Part shown: positions 36,180-45,900 of the stretch, one piece after another
Position numbering within the stretch: position 1 is the stretch's first letter
How the letters are laid out: each line of letters opens with the position of its first letter
Source of the DNA: JADHUC01 sp964623055
Lineage (GTDB): Bacteria; Planctomycetota; Planctomycetia; Pirellulales; Pirellulaceae
Assembly (NCBI GenBank): GCA_964623055.1
Contig: CAZURK010000005.1
Span: 68,505-132,504, forward strand
Reading direction: 5' to 3'
DNA: 64,000 nt
Notes under the pieces: generated by a model
The model's input: only the letters and a program-made list of their open reading frames with translations
Told to the model about the DNA's origin: nothing
Databases searched by the model: none
Translations under genes and position numbers: made by a program

Positions 36180-36749
36180 ATGAACCAAGGCAGCCAGAAC
36201 CAGCCGTTCGATCCTGGGGACTTTAGGAATTACTTGATGACTATCGCGCGTTTGCAGCTCGAACCTCGACTACAGGCGAAGGTGGATGCATCTGATATTG
36301 TGCAGCAGACGTTGCTGGAGGCGCACGAGCAGCGCGGGCAATTCCGCGGGACGAAACGGGCCGAATTTGCGGCGTGGCTGAAGCGGATTCTGGTTCACAA
36401 TCTGTTGGATCAGGTCAAGGCGTTTCGCCGTGGGAAACGAGACATTGCCAGGGAACAGCAGCTTGAGGCATCGCTGAACCAATCGACCGTTCGGCTGGAG
36501 GCATGCATCGTTGCCGAGCAATCGTCGCCCAGTATGACTGTACAGCGGAACGAAGAAGGTTTGCGGCTGAGCGACGCATTGGCGCGCCTTCCTGACGCTC
36601 AACGCGAGGCCCTTGTGCTGCAACACTGGCACGACTGGTCAGTCTCCGAAATCGCCCAGCATATGGGCCGCAGCCGAACAGCCGTGGCGGGTCTGCTGAA
36701 ACGAGGGTTGCAGAAGTTGCGTGAGGAGTTGGGAGCACAGGCGGAGTGA
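36180..36749 (+). CDS. ECF-type sigma factor of planctomycete type
   Basis: 189 residues; AAGGG lies 7 bases before ATG 36180. Region 2 reads LEPRLQAKVDASDIVQQTLLEAHEQ and EFAAWLKRILVHNLLDQVKAFRRGKRD, the DASDIVQQT motif being typical of a sigma group expanded in Planctomycetes. Region 4 is ALARLPDAQREALVLQHWHDWSVSEIAQHMGRSRTAVAGLLKRGLQKLREEL. It precedes a WD40/LRR kinase gene by 170 bases on the same strand, and sigma-kinase pairs of this kind occur widely in the phylum, which suggests phosphorylation-linked control. Confidence 0.9.
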   Translation: MNQGSQNQPFDPGDFRNYLMTIARLQLEPRLQAKVDASDIVQQTLLEAHEQRGQFRGTKRAEFAAWLKRILVHNLLDQVKAFRRGKRDIAREQQLEASLNQSTVRLEACIVAEQSSPSMTVQRNEEGLRLSDALARLPDAQREALVLQHWHDWSVSEIAQHMGRSRTAVAGLLKRGLQKLREELGAQAE

Positions 36750-36763
36750 CCTTCACTGTCTAA

Positions 36764-36830
36764 CACTAGCCCGACGCGCCAGCGAGGGATTTACCGCAAT
36801 GTGTTCCCTCGCTTGCGCTTCGGGCTAGTG
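36764..36830. repeat. Palindromic repeat, CACTAGCCCG family
   Basis: The arms CACTAGCCCGACGCGCCAGC... (36764-36789) and ...GCTTGCGCTTCGGGCTAGTG (36805-36830) match at 24 of 26 positions around a 15-base loop, between the sigma factor gene and the kinase gene. It could fold in RNA and reduce read-through, but has no T-run. It is a different family from the 110-bp element. Confidence 0.8.
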
Positions 36831-36919
36831 GATTCGCGGACTTCGCGCCAAAGTGGCCCTGTCCAACTAATCGGGTTTTCCAGCACAGATCGTTCGTTTC
36901 CGTCAGAATCAAACAGGAC

Positions 36920-39900
36920 ATGAACACAGACCAACACAATCCACCTTCCCACGAAGAACGTGTTGATTCGGCAATCGCGGATTATCTGGACGCGATCCAG
37001 TCCGACGAAGCGTTTGACGAAAGCGATTTTCTGGATCACCACGCGGACGTCGCGGACGAGTTGCGAGCGTTTATCGACAACCGGAGGCACTTTGCAGGAT
37101 TGGCCGACTCGCTGGCCCCAGTTGCCAACGCCTCCGAGGTCGCGCCGCTGCAGGTAACGCAAGCCGGCAACGACTTGGATACAGCACAAACGGCGCTCTC
37201 GTCCGGCACGACCCTCAAGTACTTCGGCGACTACCTCTTGCTGGAAGAAATTGCTCGGGGCGGAATGGGAGTGATATATAGGGCAAGACAGACGAAGCTG
37301 AATCGCGTCGTCGCAGTGAAGGTGATACTGGCCGGGCAATTGGCCTCGGAGGATGTCGTCGAGCGGTTTCACACCGAAGCAAGAGCCGCGGCAGCTCTTC
37401 AGCATCCGAACATCGTGGCCATTCACGAGGTGGGCCAGCAGGACGGCCACCATTATTTCTCCATGGACTACGTCCAAGGCAGAAGTCTGGCGGAACACAT
37501 CCGAAGACAACCGCTTGTTTTGGCAAGGGCTATCGACTATTTGATAACGGTCGCTGATGCAGTTCATTTCGCACACCAAAAAGGCGTATTGCATCGCGAT
37601 ATCAAGCCGTCAAACATCCTGATCGACGAATCCGATCAGCCTCGCATCACGGACTTTGGCCTCGCAAAGCAGGTAACCAACGATCAGCACTTGACGACAA
37701 CGGGCCAGATCCTCGGCACGCCTTGCTACATGCCGCCGGAACAAGCAATGGGAAACCAGGGTCTCCTCGGGCCCGCCAGCGACGTCTATTCGCTGGGTGC
37801 TGTCATGTACGAGTTGCTGACCGGCCGCCCGCCATTTCTTTCCGCGACGCCCGTCGATACGATTCTCCAGGTCCAGCAGCGTGAAGCGGTTTCGCCCCGG
37901 CTGTTGAATCCAGGCGTCTCGCGCGACCTGGAAACGATTTGCCTGAAGTGCCTTCAGAAGGAACCGCACAAGCGGTATCGCAGCGCGAAGGAGTTCGCCG
38001 ACGACTTGCGACGGTACCAGTCCAATGAGCCGATTCGAGCGCGCCGGATCAGTTTGCCGGAGCGAACGTGGCGATGGTGTCGTCGCAACCCGGCTTTGGC
38101 AGCGCTGTGGGCGGTGATGGTTTTCGCATTCCTGGCCGTCTCCTCCCAGTGGATCCGAGCCGAGTACTTCCGCATCAAGGAGCACGTAGCTAGAGAGCAG
38201 GCCGAGCGAAACGCCAACGCTGCGCAGGTCGAACGTGGCAATGCGCTACAACATGCGCGGGCGGCACAGGAACAGGCAAACGCGGCCGAGGCGGCTCGCG
38301 CGAGGGAAGCCCACAATCTCTACATCGCAAGGATGAACCTCGCAGTGGAGGCCGCGGGCCGGGGCAATTATCGCGCCGCGTCCAGTCTTCTCACCAAGAA
38401 CGGTCCAGACAGACCTGGAGCGGACCTGCGTGGATTCGACTGGTACTATCTCTGGCGAATCGTTCATCAACAAGGAGCATTGACTTGTCGGCACGGCGGC
38501 AGGGTGTACAGCATGGACGTCACTCCGGACGGCCGATACCTCATCACTGGAGGTAGTGACGCGACCGCGAGAGCTTGGGATCTGACGGATGGACAACTCA
38601 AGGCCGTCTTCCGGGATCACGAGAAAGGTGTTTTTCACGTCGCCATCACGCCTGACGGCAAGCGGCTCATCACAGGGAGCTACGACAACACAGTTCGAGT
38701 CTGGGACTTCGAGAATGCCCTGGACCAGGGCTCCAACCTGGTTACTGAAGAGTCGCTTGCGACGCTCGATACACATGCGATTCAACTGCAAGCACTAGCA
38801 GTCTCTCCAAACGGCAAACTAATCGCGACGGCGGACAAAGAGCATTCGATTCGTGTTTGCGACGTAGAATCTGGCGAGACCGTGTCGAGTTTTGAAGGAC
38901 ATACGGACGTAGTGTTCTCGCTTGCCTTTTCTCCGGATGGTGACACGCTGGCATCGTCCAGCCTGGATCGGACGATTCGGCTTTGGGATGTGAAATCGCA
39001 AACGGTCGTTCACAAGATCCACAAAACCAAGAACCAGCGGGCATACTCCCTTGCCTTCTCTCCCGATGGAGGCATGCTCGCGGCTGGCACCAGCGACGAT
39101 GGCGGCGCCGTGGAGCTTTGGGATGCGGACACCGGCGAGCATGTGGCCAGGTTCTTGGGCCACGACGGAATTGTCCAATCCGTAGAATTTTCTCGCGACG
39201 GAACGCAACTACTCAGCGGAAGCCGCGATCAGACGATTCGCCTCTGGGACGTGGCGACAGGTACACCGTTACGCGTCTTTCGAGGCCATTCCGGTTATGT
39301 GGGATCCGTACGATTCCTGGACAATAGGCCGGCGGCTGTTTCGGGGTCGTATGACGGAACCGCAAAGTTGTGGACGCTCGACAAAGAAGAGGACAACGAC
39401 GACACCACTATCGCCGAAATCGGACAAGGTGTCTTGTCCGTGGCGTGGTCACCGGACGGTAAGACCGTCGCTCTGGGAACATGGGGATCTGGGCTACGGC
39501 TCATCGACGCCAATACTGGCGAAATCGAGCGAGACCTCAAAGGGCACACATCAGCGATACTCTGTTCGGCTTTTTCACCTACGGGCAAGTTGCTGGCCAG
39601 TGCCAGTCGCGACCGCACGGTTCGTTTGTGGGACACCACGGATTGGAGCACACTTGCGACACTCGAAGGCCATGATACAGAAGTGCGTTGCCTGGGATTC
39701 TCTCCCGATGGCCTTTCACTCGCGTCCGGTGACTCAAACGGTGTCGTCATGTTATGGAACTTGAAGACGCGCGAGTTGACACAAGCCTATGAACACTTGG
39801 ATGACCGAGGCCAGCCTTTTGCGGTGTTCGATGTCGCATTTTCGGCTGACGGGAAGACATTGGGTTCGGCCGGCCGCTTCGTGCAACTGCTCGATCTCAC

Positions 39901-40954
39901 GACCGGCGAGTCGCGACGACTTGGGCGGTACGCCGGAGGCGCGATCGCCTTTTCTTCCAACGACGGCCTGGTCGCAGTGGCAGGTCGCGACGATGCCGGG
40001 CACCTCTGGCTACCGGATGGGGAACATCACCTTGCGTTGCGGGGCCACGCGAACGGAGTGGAGGCTATCGCCTTTGCCGGTGACGGGTTGACAATCGCGA
40101 CGGCAAGCCACGATCGCACTGTCAGACTCTGGGATATCACGACCGGCCAGCAGCGAGCGATCCTGGCTGGCCATACGGATTCAGTATTGTGTCTCGCGTT
40201 CTCGCCCGATGGCGGAACGCTGGTCTCTGGTAGTCAAGACGGCACGGTGCGTTTCTGGCGGGCGGCCAACAACGAGGAAGTCGTTGCCTGGTTTACTCCC
40301 GATTCTCCGCGCGTCGATCCCTCGCATACGGAAAGCGATTTTGTCGAACGCGCCCTCAAGGAAATCCGACATCTTAACGGTCGCGTCATCACAGATGATC
40401 AGAACCCCGACAACCCAGTAATCGGTGTGTATTTGACGGGGCACGAGGTGACCGACGCGACGATCCAGTTGCTAAGTCCATTGCGGGATCTCCGCAGCTT
40501 GTCGCTGTTCAATACAAACGTGACCGGCGAGGGCTTGAAGCACCTCTGCGAGTGCGAGCGTTTCGAGGAGCTTGTGCTGATAGGGACCGCAGTGACAGAT
40601 GAAGGCCTTGCCCAGGTCGGGCAACTTTCGAAGCTTCGATCCTTGCGAGTCGGCGCGGGTATCCAGCTTCACGAACGCAGTGGGGTTGGCTCACCCACGG
40701 TCGTTACCTTCGACCCAATCACGGACAGCGGACTCACGCACTTTGTGGACCTACACAATCTGCAGCATCTAACGTTCGATAACACACAGATTACCGATGA
40801 TGGATTAAAGATCCTTGAGGATTTGCAGAATCTTCAGACGTTGCAGTTCTTTCGCACCGATGGTGTGACTGATGTAAGGTTGAACGTGCTGGGCGAGTCC
40901 TTGCCGAACTGCGAAATCGGCAAATACGATACATCCAACGGGCACGGAGACTAG
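36920..40954 (+). CDS. Membrane Ser/Thr kinase with WD40 propellers and leucine-rich repeats
   Basis: 1344 residues; ACAGGA precedes the ATG. Residues 12-65 are the short helical segment common before planctomycete kinases (AIADYLDAIQSDEAFDE...HADVADELRAFI). The kinase domain, about 104-370, has GGMGV (114-118), Lys134 in VAVKVI, HRDIKPSN (225-232), DFG (245-247) and MPPEQ. A membrane helix is at about 392-412, followed by an Ala/Glu-rich coiled coil (about 418-460). About 14 WD40 blades occupy residues 500-1120 (DGKRLITGSYDNTVRVWDFE is typical). Residues about 1175-1335 are leucine-rich repeats (LRDLRSLSLFNTNVTGEGLKHL). The stop codon lies in the terminus of a 110-bp element. Confidence 0.92.
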   Translation: MNTDQHNPPSHEERVDSAIADYLDAIQSDEAFDESDFLDHHADVADELRAFIDNRRHFAGLADSLAPVANASEVAPLQVTQAGNDLDTAQTALSSGTTLKYFGDYLLLEEIARGGMGVIYRARQTKLNRVVAVKVILAGQLASEDVVERFHTEARAAAALQHPNIVAIHEVGQQDGHHYFSMDYVQGRSLAEHIRRQPLVLARAIDYLITVADAVHFAHQKGVLHRDIKPSNILIDESDQPRITDFGLAKQVTNDQHLTTTGQILGTPCYMPPEQAMGNQGLLGPASDVYSLGAVMYELLTGRPPFLSATPVDTILQVQQREAVSPRLLNPGVSRDLETICLKCLQKEPHKRYRSAKEFADDLRRYQSNEPIRARRISLPERTWRWCRRNPALAALWAVMVFAFLAVSSQWIRAEYFRIKEHVAREQAERNANAAQVERGNALQHARAAQEQANAAEAARAREAHNLYIARMNLAVEAAGRGNYRAASSLLTKNGPDRPGADLRGFDWYYLWRIVHQQGALTCRHGGRVYSMDVTPDGRYLITGGSDATARAWDLTDGQLKAVFRDHEKGVFHVAITPDGKRLITGSYDNTVRVWDFENALDQGSNLVTEESLATLDTHAIQLQALAVSPNGKLIATADKEHSIRVCDVESGETVSSFEGHTDVVFSLAFSPDGDTLASSSLDRTIRLWDVKSQTVVHKIHKTKNQRAYSLAFSPDGGMLAAGTSDDGGAVELWDADTGEHVARFLGHDGIVQSVEFSRDGTQLLSGSRDQTIRLWDVATGTPLRVFRGHSGYVGSVRFLDNRPAAVSGSYDGTAKLWTLDKEEDNDDTTIAEIGQGVLSVAWSPDGKTVALGTWGSGLRLIDANTGEIERDLKGHTSAILCSAFSPTGKLLASASRDRTVRLWDTTDWSTLATLEGHDTEVRCLGFSPDGLSLASGDSNGVVMLWNLKTRELTQAYEHLDDRGQPFAVFDVAFSADGKTLGSAGRFVQLLDLTTGESRRLGRYAGGAIAFSSNDGLVAVAGRDDAGHLWLPDGEHHLALRGHANGVEAIAFAGDGLTIATASHDRTVRLWDITTGQQRAILAGHTDSVLCLAFSPDGGTLVSGSQDGTVRFWRAANNEEVVAWFTPDSPRVDPSHTESDFVERALKEIRHLNGRVITDDQNPDNPVIGVYLTGHEVTDATIQLLSPLRDLRSLSLFNTNVTGEGLKHLCECERFEELVLIGTAVTDEGLAQVGQLSKLRSLRVGAGIQLHERSGVGSPTVVTFDPITDSGLTHFVDLHNLQHLTFDNTQITDDGLKILEDLQNLQTLQFFRTDGVTDVRLNVLGESLPNCEIGKYDTSNGHGD

Positions 40955-41060
40955 TACCTCACGTCAGTTGTCTTTGTAGGTTGGGCATTCCTGCCCGACC
41001 CCAAGCAGACGGGCAGGAATGCCCATCCTACTGACAATTTCAGATGTCATGAGGTATCAG
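40951..41060. repeat. 110-bp palindromic element, copy B
   Basis: This copy runs from CTAGTAC (40951-40957) to GTATCAG (41054-41060) and is nearly identical to copy A at 8869-8978 in the central stem. The TAG of its first four bases is the stop codon of the WD40/LRR kinase. The element lies between the convergent ends of the kinase and the TPR protein gene. Confidence 0.85.
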
Positions 41061-41066
41061 GGGCGT

Positions 41067-42098
41067 CTACGAAAGGTCCGCCAGCGAGTTCGGTTGCGGT
41101 CGCTTTCCATCTGCGACTTCGGTTATTATTTGACCGAGGTATTCATTGATATTGTCGCTACGGTCGATCTTGATTGCGGCCACGATCGACTTTCTCGCCT
41201 CTGCGAGTCGACCTGCCAGCAGATAGGCGAGCGCGAGGTTTCCAATGAGGCCTGCGTTGTCGGGTTCAAGCGTGGTGGCCTGTTCGGCAACGCTGACTGC
41301 CTCGTCGAACTTGCCCAGTTCCAGACACACTCCGGCCAGTTCCCGGGGAACAGCCTCGACGCCCTTTTCCAGATCGAACGCACGCCGAAGTGATTGATAC
41401 GCAAGTTCATAGTTGCCAAGCGCCAACTGACCTTTGCCGTGATACCAAAGTGCGTTCCACCAACCGGGCGCTTCGGCAATCACCCTTTCCAGCATCTCAA
41501 CGGCGCCGGCAACCGCTTCGGCCTCTTTGCCGCTGACCGGTTCTTCGCCCGCCGTCACGAAATGTTTGCTGATCGCTTGCGAGGCCGTCTTGAACAGGGC
41601 TTGGACGGGTGTGGAAGTACGGCCAATATAGACTTCCTCGCCGGTTTCTTTGTTCAGAAAGACTTCGATGTTATCTTCCAGTCGCAGGAATTCGAGGTTG
41701 TCCAACGAACGGGGATCATGAAAAGACAACCCAGAGCCAACCTTGGGGTCCCAACCTTCGCGTGCGACGATCGATTCCGGACGAGTTCCCGCCTTCCAAG
41801 CGATCACTGCTTTTTCCCATTTCGCCGTGACCAACCATTCGCAGTAGGGATCGACAGAGCGGTCAAACTCGTTCACCAACACCACATCCGAGTCCGGTCC
41901 TTGCGAGACGTTCAAATCCAGCTTCTCAAGCGACTGGATGAACGCCCGGGCGTCCGCTTCCGCCATGAAACAGCAACGCCAGATATCGTCATCACCCAAC
42001 GCAGTAGCATTAGGTATCTCGATGGCGTCATCCTCCAAGAGATGTATGATTCGAGCCTTTTGAGCGACGACGCTGTAACCTTCGATGGGAACTGCCAT
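41067..42098 (-). CDS. TPR-repeat protein
   Basis: 343 residues from ATG 42098; a TTG at 42113 would add five residues. The N-terminal 190 residues have mixed alpha/beta sequence with no recognised family (DIWRCCFMAEADARAFIQSL; DSDVVLVNEFDRSVDPYCEWL). The C-terminal 150 residues are tetratricopeptide repeats (PGWWNALWYHGKGQLALGNYELAYQSL; ELAGVCLELGKFDEAVSVAEQATTLEPDN; GLIGNLALAYLLAGRLAEARKSI). No signal or membrane segment, so probably cytoplasmic. It follows an ECF sigma factor gene by 28 bases on the same strand and may serve as its partner or adaptor. Confidence 0.75.
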   Translation of the reverse strand: MAVPIEGYSVVAQKARIIHLLEDDAIEIPNATALGDDDIWRCCFMAEADARAFIQSLEKLDLNVSQGPDSDVVLVNEFDRSVDPYCEWLVTAKWEKAVIAWKAGTRPESIVAREGWDPKVGSGLSFHDPRSLDNLEFLRLEDNIEVFLNKETGEEVYIGRTSTPVQALFKTASQAISKHFVTAGEEPVSGKEAEAVAGAVEMLERVIAEAPGWWNALWYHGKGQLALGNYELAYQSLRRAFDLEKGVEAVPRELAGVCLELGKFDEAVSVAEQATTLEPDNAGLIGNLALAYLLAGRLAEARKSIVAAIKIDRSDNINEYLGQIITEVADGKRPQPNSLADLS

Positions 42099-42126
42099 AT
42101 TGCGCGGACTCAAACTTGTGGATGTG

Positions 42127-42735
42127 TCATCGGTCTCCCAACTGTTTCCGCAGCCTTCTCAAGACTCGGCTCTTTGCCTGCCGCACTGCAGCCGGGGTGA
42201 TTCCGTTTTCGTTGGCAATCAAGTCGGTCGGGTGTCCCAGAACGGTCGCCCGCCAGAATAGATCCCATGTGCCGGCCGTGAACTCGGCGCGGATTTGCTC
42301 CAACGCTCGGCGGAGCAACGCGGATGCTTCGTCCGGTTCGGTTGGCTCGTGGACCGGAACAGGATCGACAACGGCTTGAAGCCGGGCCAGCGCGCTGGAT
42401 CCACCAGGCGCAACATCGCCGCCATTTCTCTTTCGATAGTATTCGACGATGCGGCTTCGCGCTACCGTCCACAACCAGCCTCGAAACGTCGCGTTGGGAA
42501 TGTCCGGATCAAAACGATCGACTCGCCGAAACACGGCAAGGAAGACCTCCTGGGCCACGTCCGGGATGGCGTCCGGCGGCACGCTCGCGTTGCGGCACCA
42601 TCGGTCAACGAGCGGACCGTACAGCCGGACCAAGTCGCCCCATGCCGATGCGGATCCGTCCTTCAATCGCTCGGCAAGACTCATGCCGCTTGAGCCGTTC
42701 GATCCATTCCCTGGGAAAGACGTGTCACGCGCCAC
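42127..42735 (-). CDS. ECF-type sigma factor
   Basis: 202 residues from GTG 42735, with AAGG about 9 bases upstream; ATG 42684 is an alternative that removes 17 residues. Region 2: WGDLVRLYGPLVDRWCRNASVPPDAIPDVAQEVFLAVFRRVDRFD and NATFRGWLWTVARSRIVEYYRKRN. Region 4 is shorter than usual (FWRATVLGHPTDLIANENGITPAAVRQAKSRVLRRLRKQL). It is divergent from the zinc-finger kinase gene at 42928, with a perfect hairpin between them, and is followed by the TPR protein gene. Confidence 0.88.
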   Translation of the reverse strand: MARDTSFPGNGSNGSSGMSLAERLKDGSASAWGDLVRLYGPLVDRWCRNASVPPDAIPDVAQEVFLAVFRRVDRFDPDIPNATFRGWLWTVARSRIVEYYRKRNGGDVAPGGSSALARLQAVVDPVPVHEPTEPDEASALLRRALEQIRAEFTAGTWDLFWRATVLGHPTDLIANENGITPAAVRQAKSRVLRRLRKQLGDR

Positions 42736-42814
42736 TCGTTGTTACCTTATAGAGGAACATTGGACGGGATTCCTACTTCTTTATACCACAAACATCGGAC
42801 GTGAGCACATTTAC

Positions 42815-42882
42815 TCGTTTAACGGCAAGCCGAAGGCGACTGGGGCCGTATTCGCCGACGCCTTCGGCTTGCCGTTAAACGA
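42815..42882. repeat. Perfect 24-bp inverted repeat between divergent sigma and kinase genes
   Basis: The arms TCGTTTAACGGCAAGCCGAA... (42815-42838) and ...TTCGGCTTGCCGTTAAACGA (42859-42882) are perfectly complementary around a 20-base loop. The element fills the divergent promoter region of the sigma factor and kinase genes, so it may either be a neutral dispersed repeat or affect both promoters. Confidence 0.85.
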
Positions 42883-42927
42883 GCCATTCTCGTCCCGGAA
42901 CGGCGTGACCACGCCAGGGAGCATGCG

Positions 42928-45900
42928 ATGATGACCTCATGCTATTCGCGAGAGCAACTCGACGGGTATTTGGGTGGGCGGCTGGGTGATGATTTGAGCG
43001 AGCAGATCGAATCGCATGTGGTCGATTGCCCGACTTGCGAAGATACGTTGGCCGAGTTGGACGGCGCCAGCGACACCTTGATCCGAACGCTTCGTCTGAA
43101 GTCGGGCGCTGAAGAGGATTCGCCGGCCTGGATTGAGCATATGGCGGAGAGGCAATTTGCGGACGACGATTCCGGGACCTCCGCCGACGCGAATGACGAG
43201 CCGCCCTCACGACTGGGCGACTACGAGCTTCAACGTGTAATCGGACGCGGCGGGATGAGCATCGTTTTTGCAGCGCGACACATGCATCTTGGGCGCGATG
43301 TGGCGCTGAAAGTACTTCTACCAACCCATCAGCAACACGGCATGTCTCGCGATCGATTTGCGCGAGAAATGCGCGCGGTTGGTGCGCTCGATCACCCGGC
43401 TATCGTTCGGGCGACGGATGCAGGACAATTTCGTAATACTTCGTACTTGGTGATGGAGAAGATCGATGGCGTCGACTTGACTCGCGTTTCTCGGCGATTG
43501 GGGCCCCTGTCGGTCGCGGATGCGTGCCAGATAGCGGCCGAGGCGGCTCAAGGGCTTGCCTACGCCCATCAGAAGGGAGTCGTCCACCGCGACATCAAAC
43601 CGAGCAACTTGATCATCGACGATCAGGGCAACGTCAAGATTCTCGACTTCGGGCTGGCGCGGATCCAATCGGCCGTCGGCGATGTCAGTTTGCACACAAC
43701 GGTCGGTCAATTGCTGGGAACGCTCGATTACATGGCGCCGGAACAGGCGGATGGCAGAAACGTTGGTGCGCGAGCCGACATTTACGCACTCGGTGCGACG
43801 CTGTTCAAGCTGCTTGCGGGCACGCCTCCGCACGGCAGGTCTGCGGATATTCCGATCCTTGAACACCTGCGCCGCCTAGCTGCGGATGAGATACCGCGGC
43901 TGAGCGACTTTCGCGACGACGTGCCGGAACCGCTCGTCGAACTCGTTTCGTCAATGCTCAACAAGAATCAGGACGCCCGCGTTACGAGCGCCCAGGCGGT
44001 TGCGGAGCGGCTGGAGGAGTTCACCGACGGCGCTGACCTTCAGGCGTTGAGGGATCACGCATACTCGCCAACCGACGATGAGGACGACCAGCAATCGGCC
44101 GCGAGCATTCGAGCGAGCCTAGGTCAGATATGGCCTGAAGAACTGGACGGCGAGCGTGCCGGGCGTCCCAAGAAAGCAATGCCGGGTGACGCCCCGAAGC
44201 CACGGAGGCGAGCCAATTGGTCGCGTGTTGCCATCGCGTTGCTCGGTCTTGCTGCTACGGTTTGCCTGGGCGTCGTGGTCATCTTGCAGACCGACCGCGG
44301 TGAAATCCGCATCGAGTCCGAAGTCGACAACATCCACGTAGGTGTTGTCAAGGACGGTCAGGTTGTGGACTCTCTGGTCGTTGAGCAAGGGCCGAATACG
44401 ATCAAGGTCCGATCCGGGAAATATGAAATTCGTATCGACTCGCCGTCCGACGGAATAGAAGTGACGCCACAGCAAGTGATCGTGAAGCGATCCGATACGG
44501 TGATCGCAACAATCCAGAGAACTCCCACGGCAACAGAGACCGTCGAACGTGCCGCCCAGGCGAGCAGAGAACTGGAGACTCTGAACCTGCAGATCAAACT
44601 GGCTGAGACAAACAGCCAACTTGCGACGGCCCGAGAGGAATTCGGTCCCGACCATCCCGAAGTCCGGAGCCTTGTGAAACAGGTCGCACGCTTGCAGACG
44701 CTCACCCGCCCAATTCCCAACGAGCCGGTTTACGAGGGCCGAACACTCTCGGATTGGCTGGCCCAAATGAGATTCGAGCAACAGGCGGAGGCAAAGCAGT
44801 ACGCGGCGAAGAGCGTTGTCGAGCTGTCTGGGACGCGTCCGGCCAACGAAGGTGCGAAGCTGGCACTTGAAGCCGGCGGACTGCTGTGCTGGATGTACTT
44901 TGAAGAACTGGGGGATGTGCCAATCTGGATCGACAGTTCGCTGTACGAGATTCTGGCGGACCAGTCACGGCCGCTACGCAAGCTATATCGTCATGCCCTG
45001 GATATTCCCATTCAGCGCATGGTGGCGGTAGACCGATCCGAAGCGGATAGGATCGTGGCTGATATGCTCGCTGGTGAGGACTCCAGCAAACGTGACTATG
45101 CGATGCTCCTGTTTGCCGAGATGCACAAACGGCTCGCCGACGGGGAGGACGGATGGCCGGCGACGTTTCGGGCTATGAACGAGTTGATCCGCGACGGTGA
45201 TCGTCCGACTCGGATACGCACGCGGACCGTCCTGGCCGCGTACGTGAAAGACGCGGGAGAAGCAGCCAAGTATCTGACCGAGGCGGATGCAAGCGAGGCG
45301 TCCGACATAAACCTGCTCTGCTGGTTTCTCGTTGCACAAAAGCGGACGTTGACGGTCCCTCTTGACCTCCAGATCCAATGGCTCGGTGACCTGTTCGTCA
45401 AGATTCCGGACGGCGACACTAGTTATCTGCAGGCAGTATTCTGGGCGCCCACCATGGGACCGCTGTTGGGCGTCAACTGGGACGAGGTCACCGATCTGCA
45501 ACGCAGTGTGGTCTCTAAAGCTCTTGGACGTCTAATCACCGAACTCGATGAAGGATCAAAGCAGCTCGAAGGCAAACCACAGCTTGAATCGGCGGTCAGT
45601 GCGAAATCATCTACTCTTTGCTACGTCATTAATTATGTCTCGCTCGACGAATCGACTCGCAAGGCCGCGCTCGCAGCCCTTAATCTTCGGTTGGAGCATT
45701 TGCTTGATTTGCGTGATCGGTCCGAGGAATCCATCGCCGAGAGCGTCATGGATTCACCCAGTCAGGTCGCCGTTGCGATCACACTGCTGAGTGGAACCAC
45801 TCCCGCCGCGGTGAGGCGATCACCAACCGGGAGTGGGCATCATGTCACGGCACTGGAAATGCTATCCGACTTTCGTCTTGTTGCTAAATCCAGCCCCCAG

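Noticed and set aside
36764..36830. Rho-independent terminator after the sigma factor gene
   Set aside because: The stem is long and GC-rich but lacks a following T-run and resembles a dispersed palindrome family.
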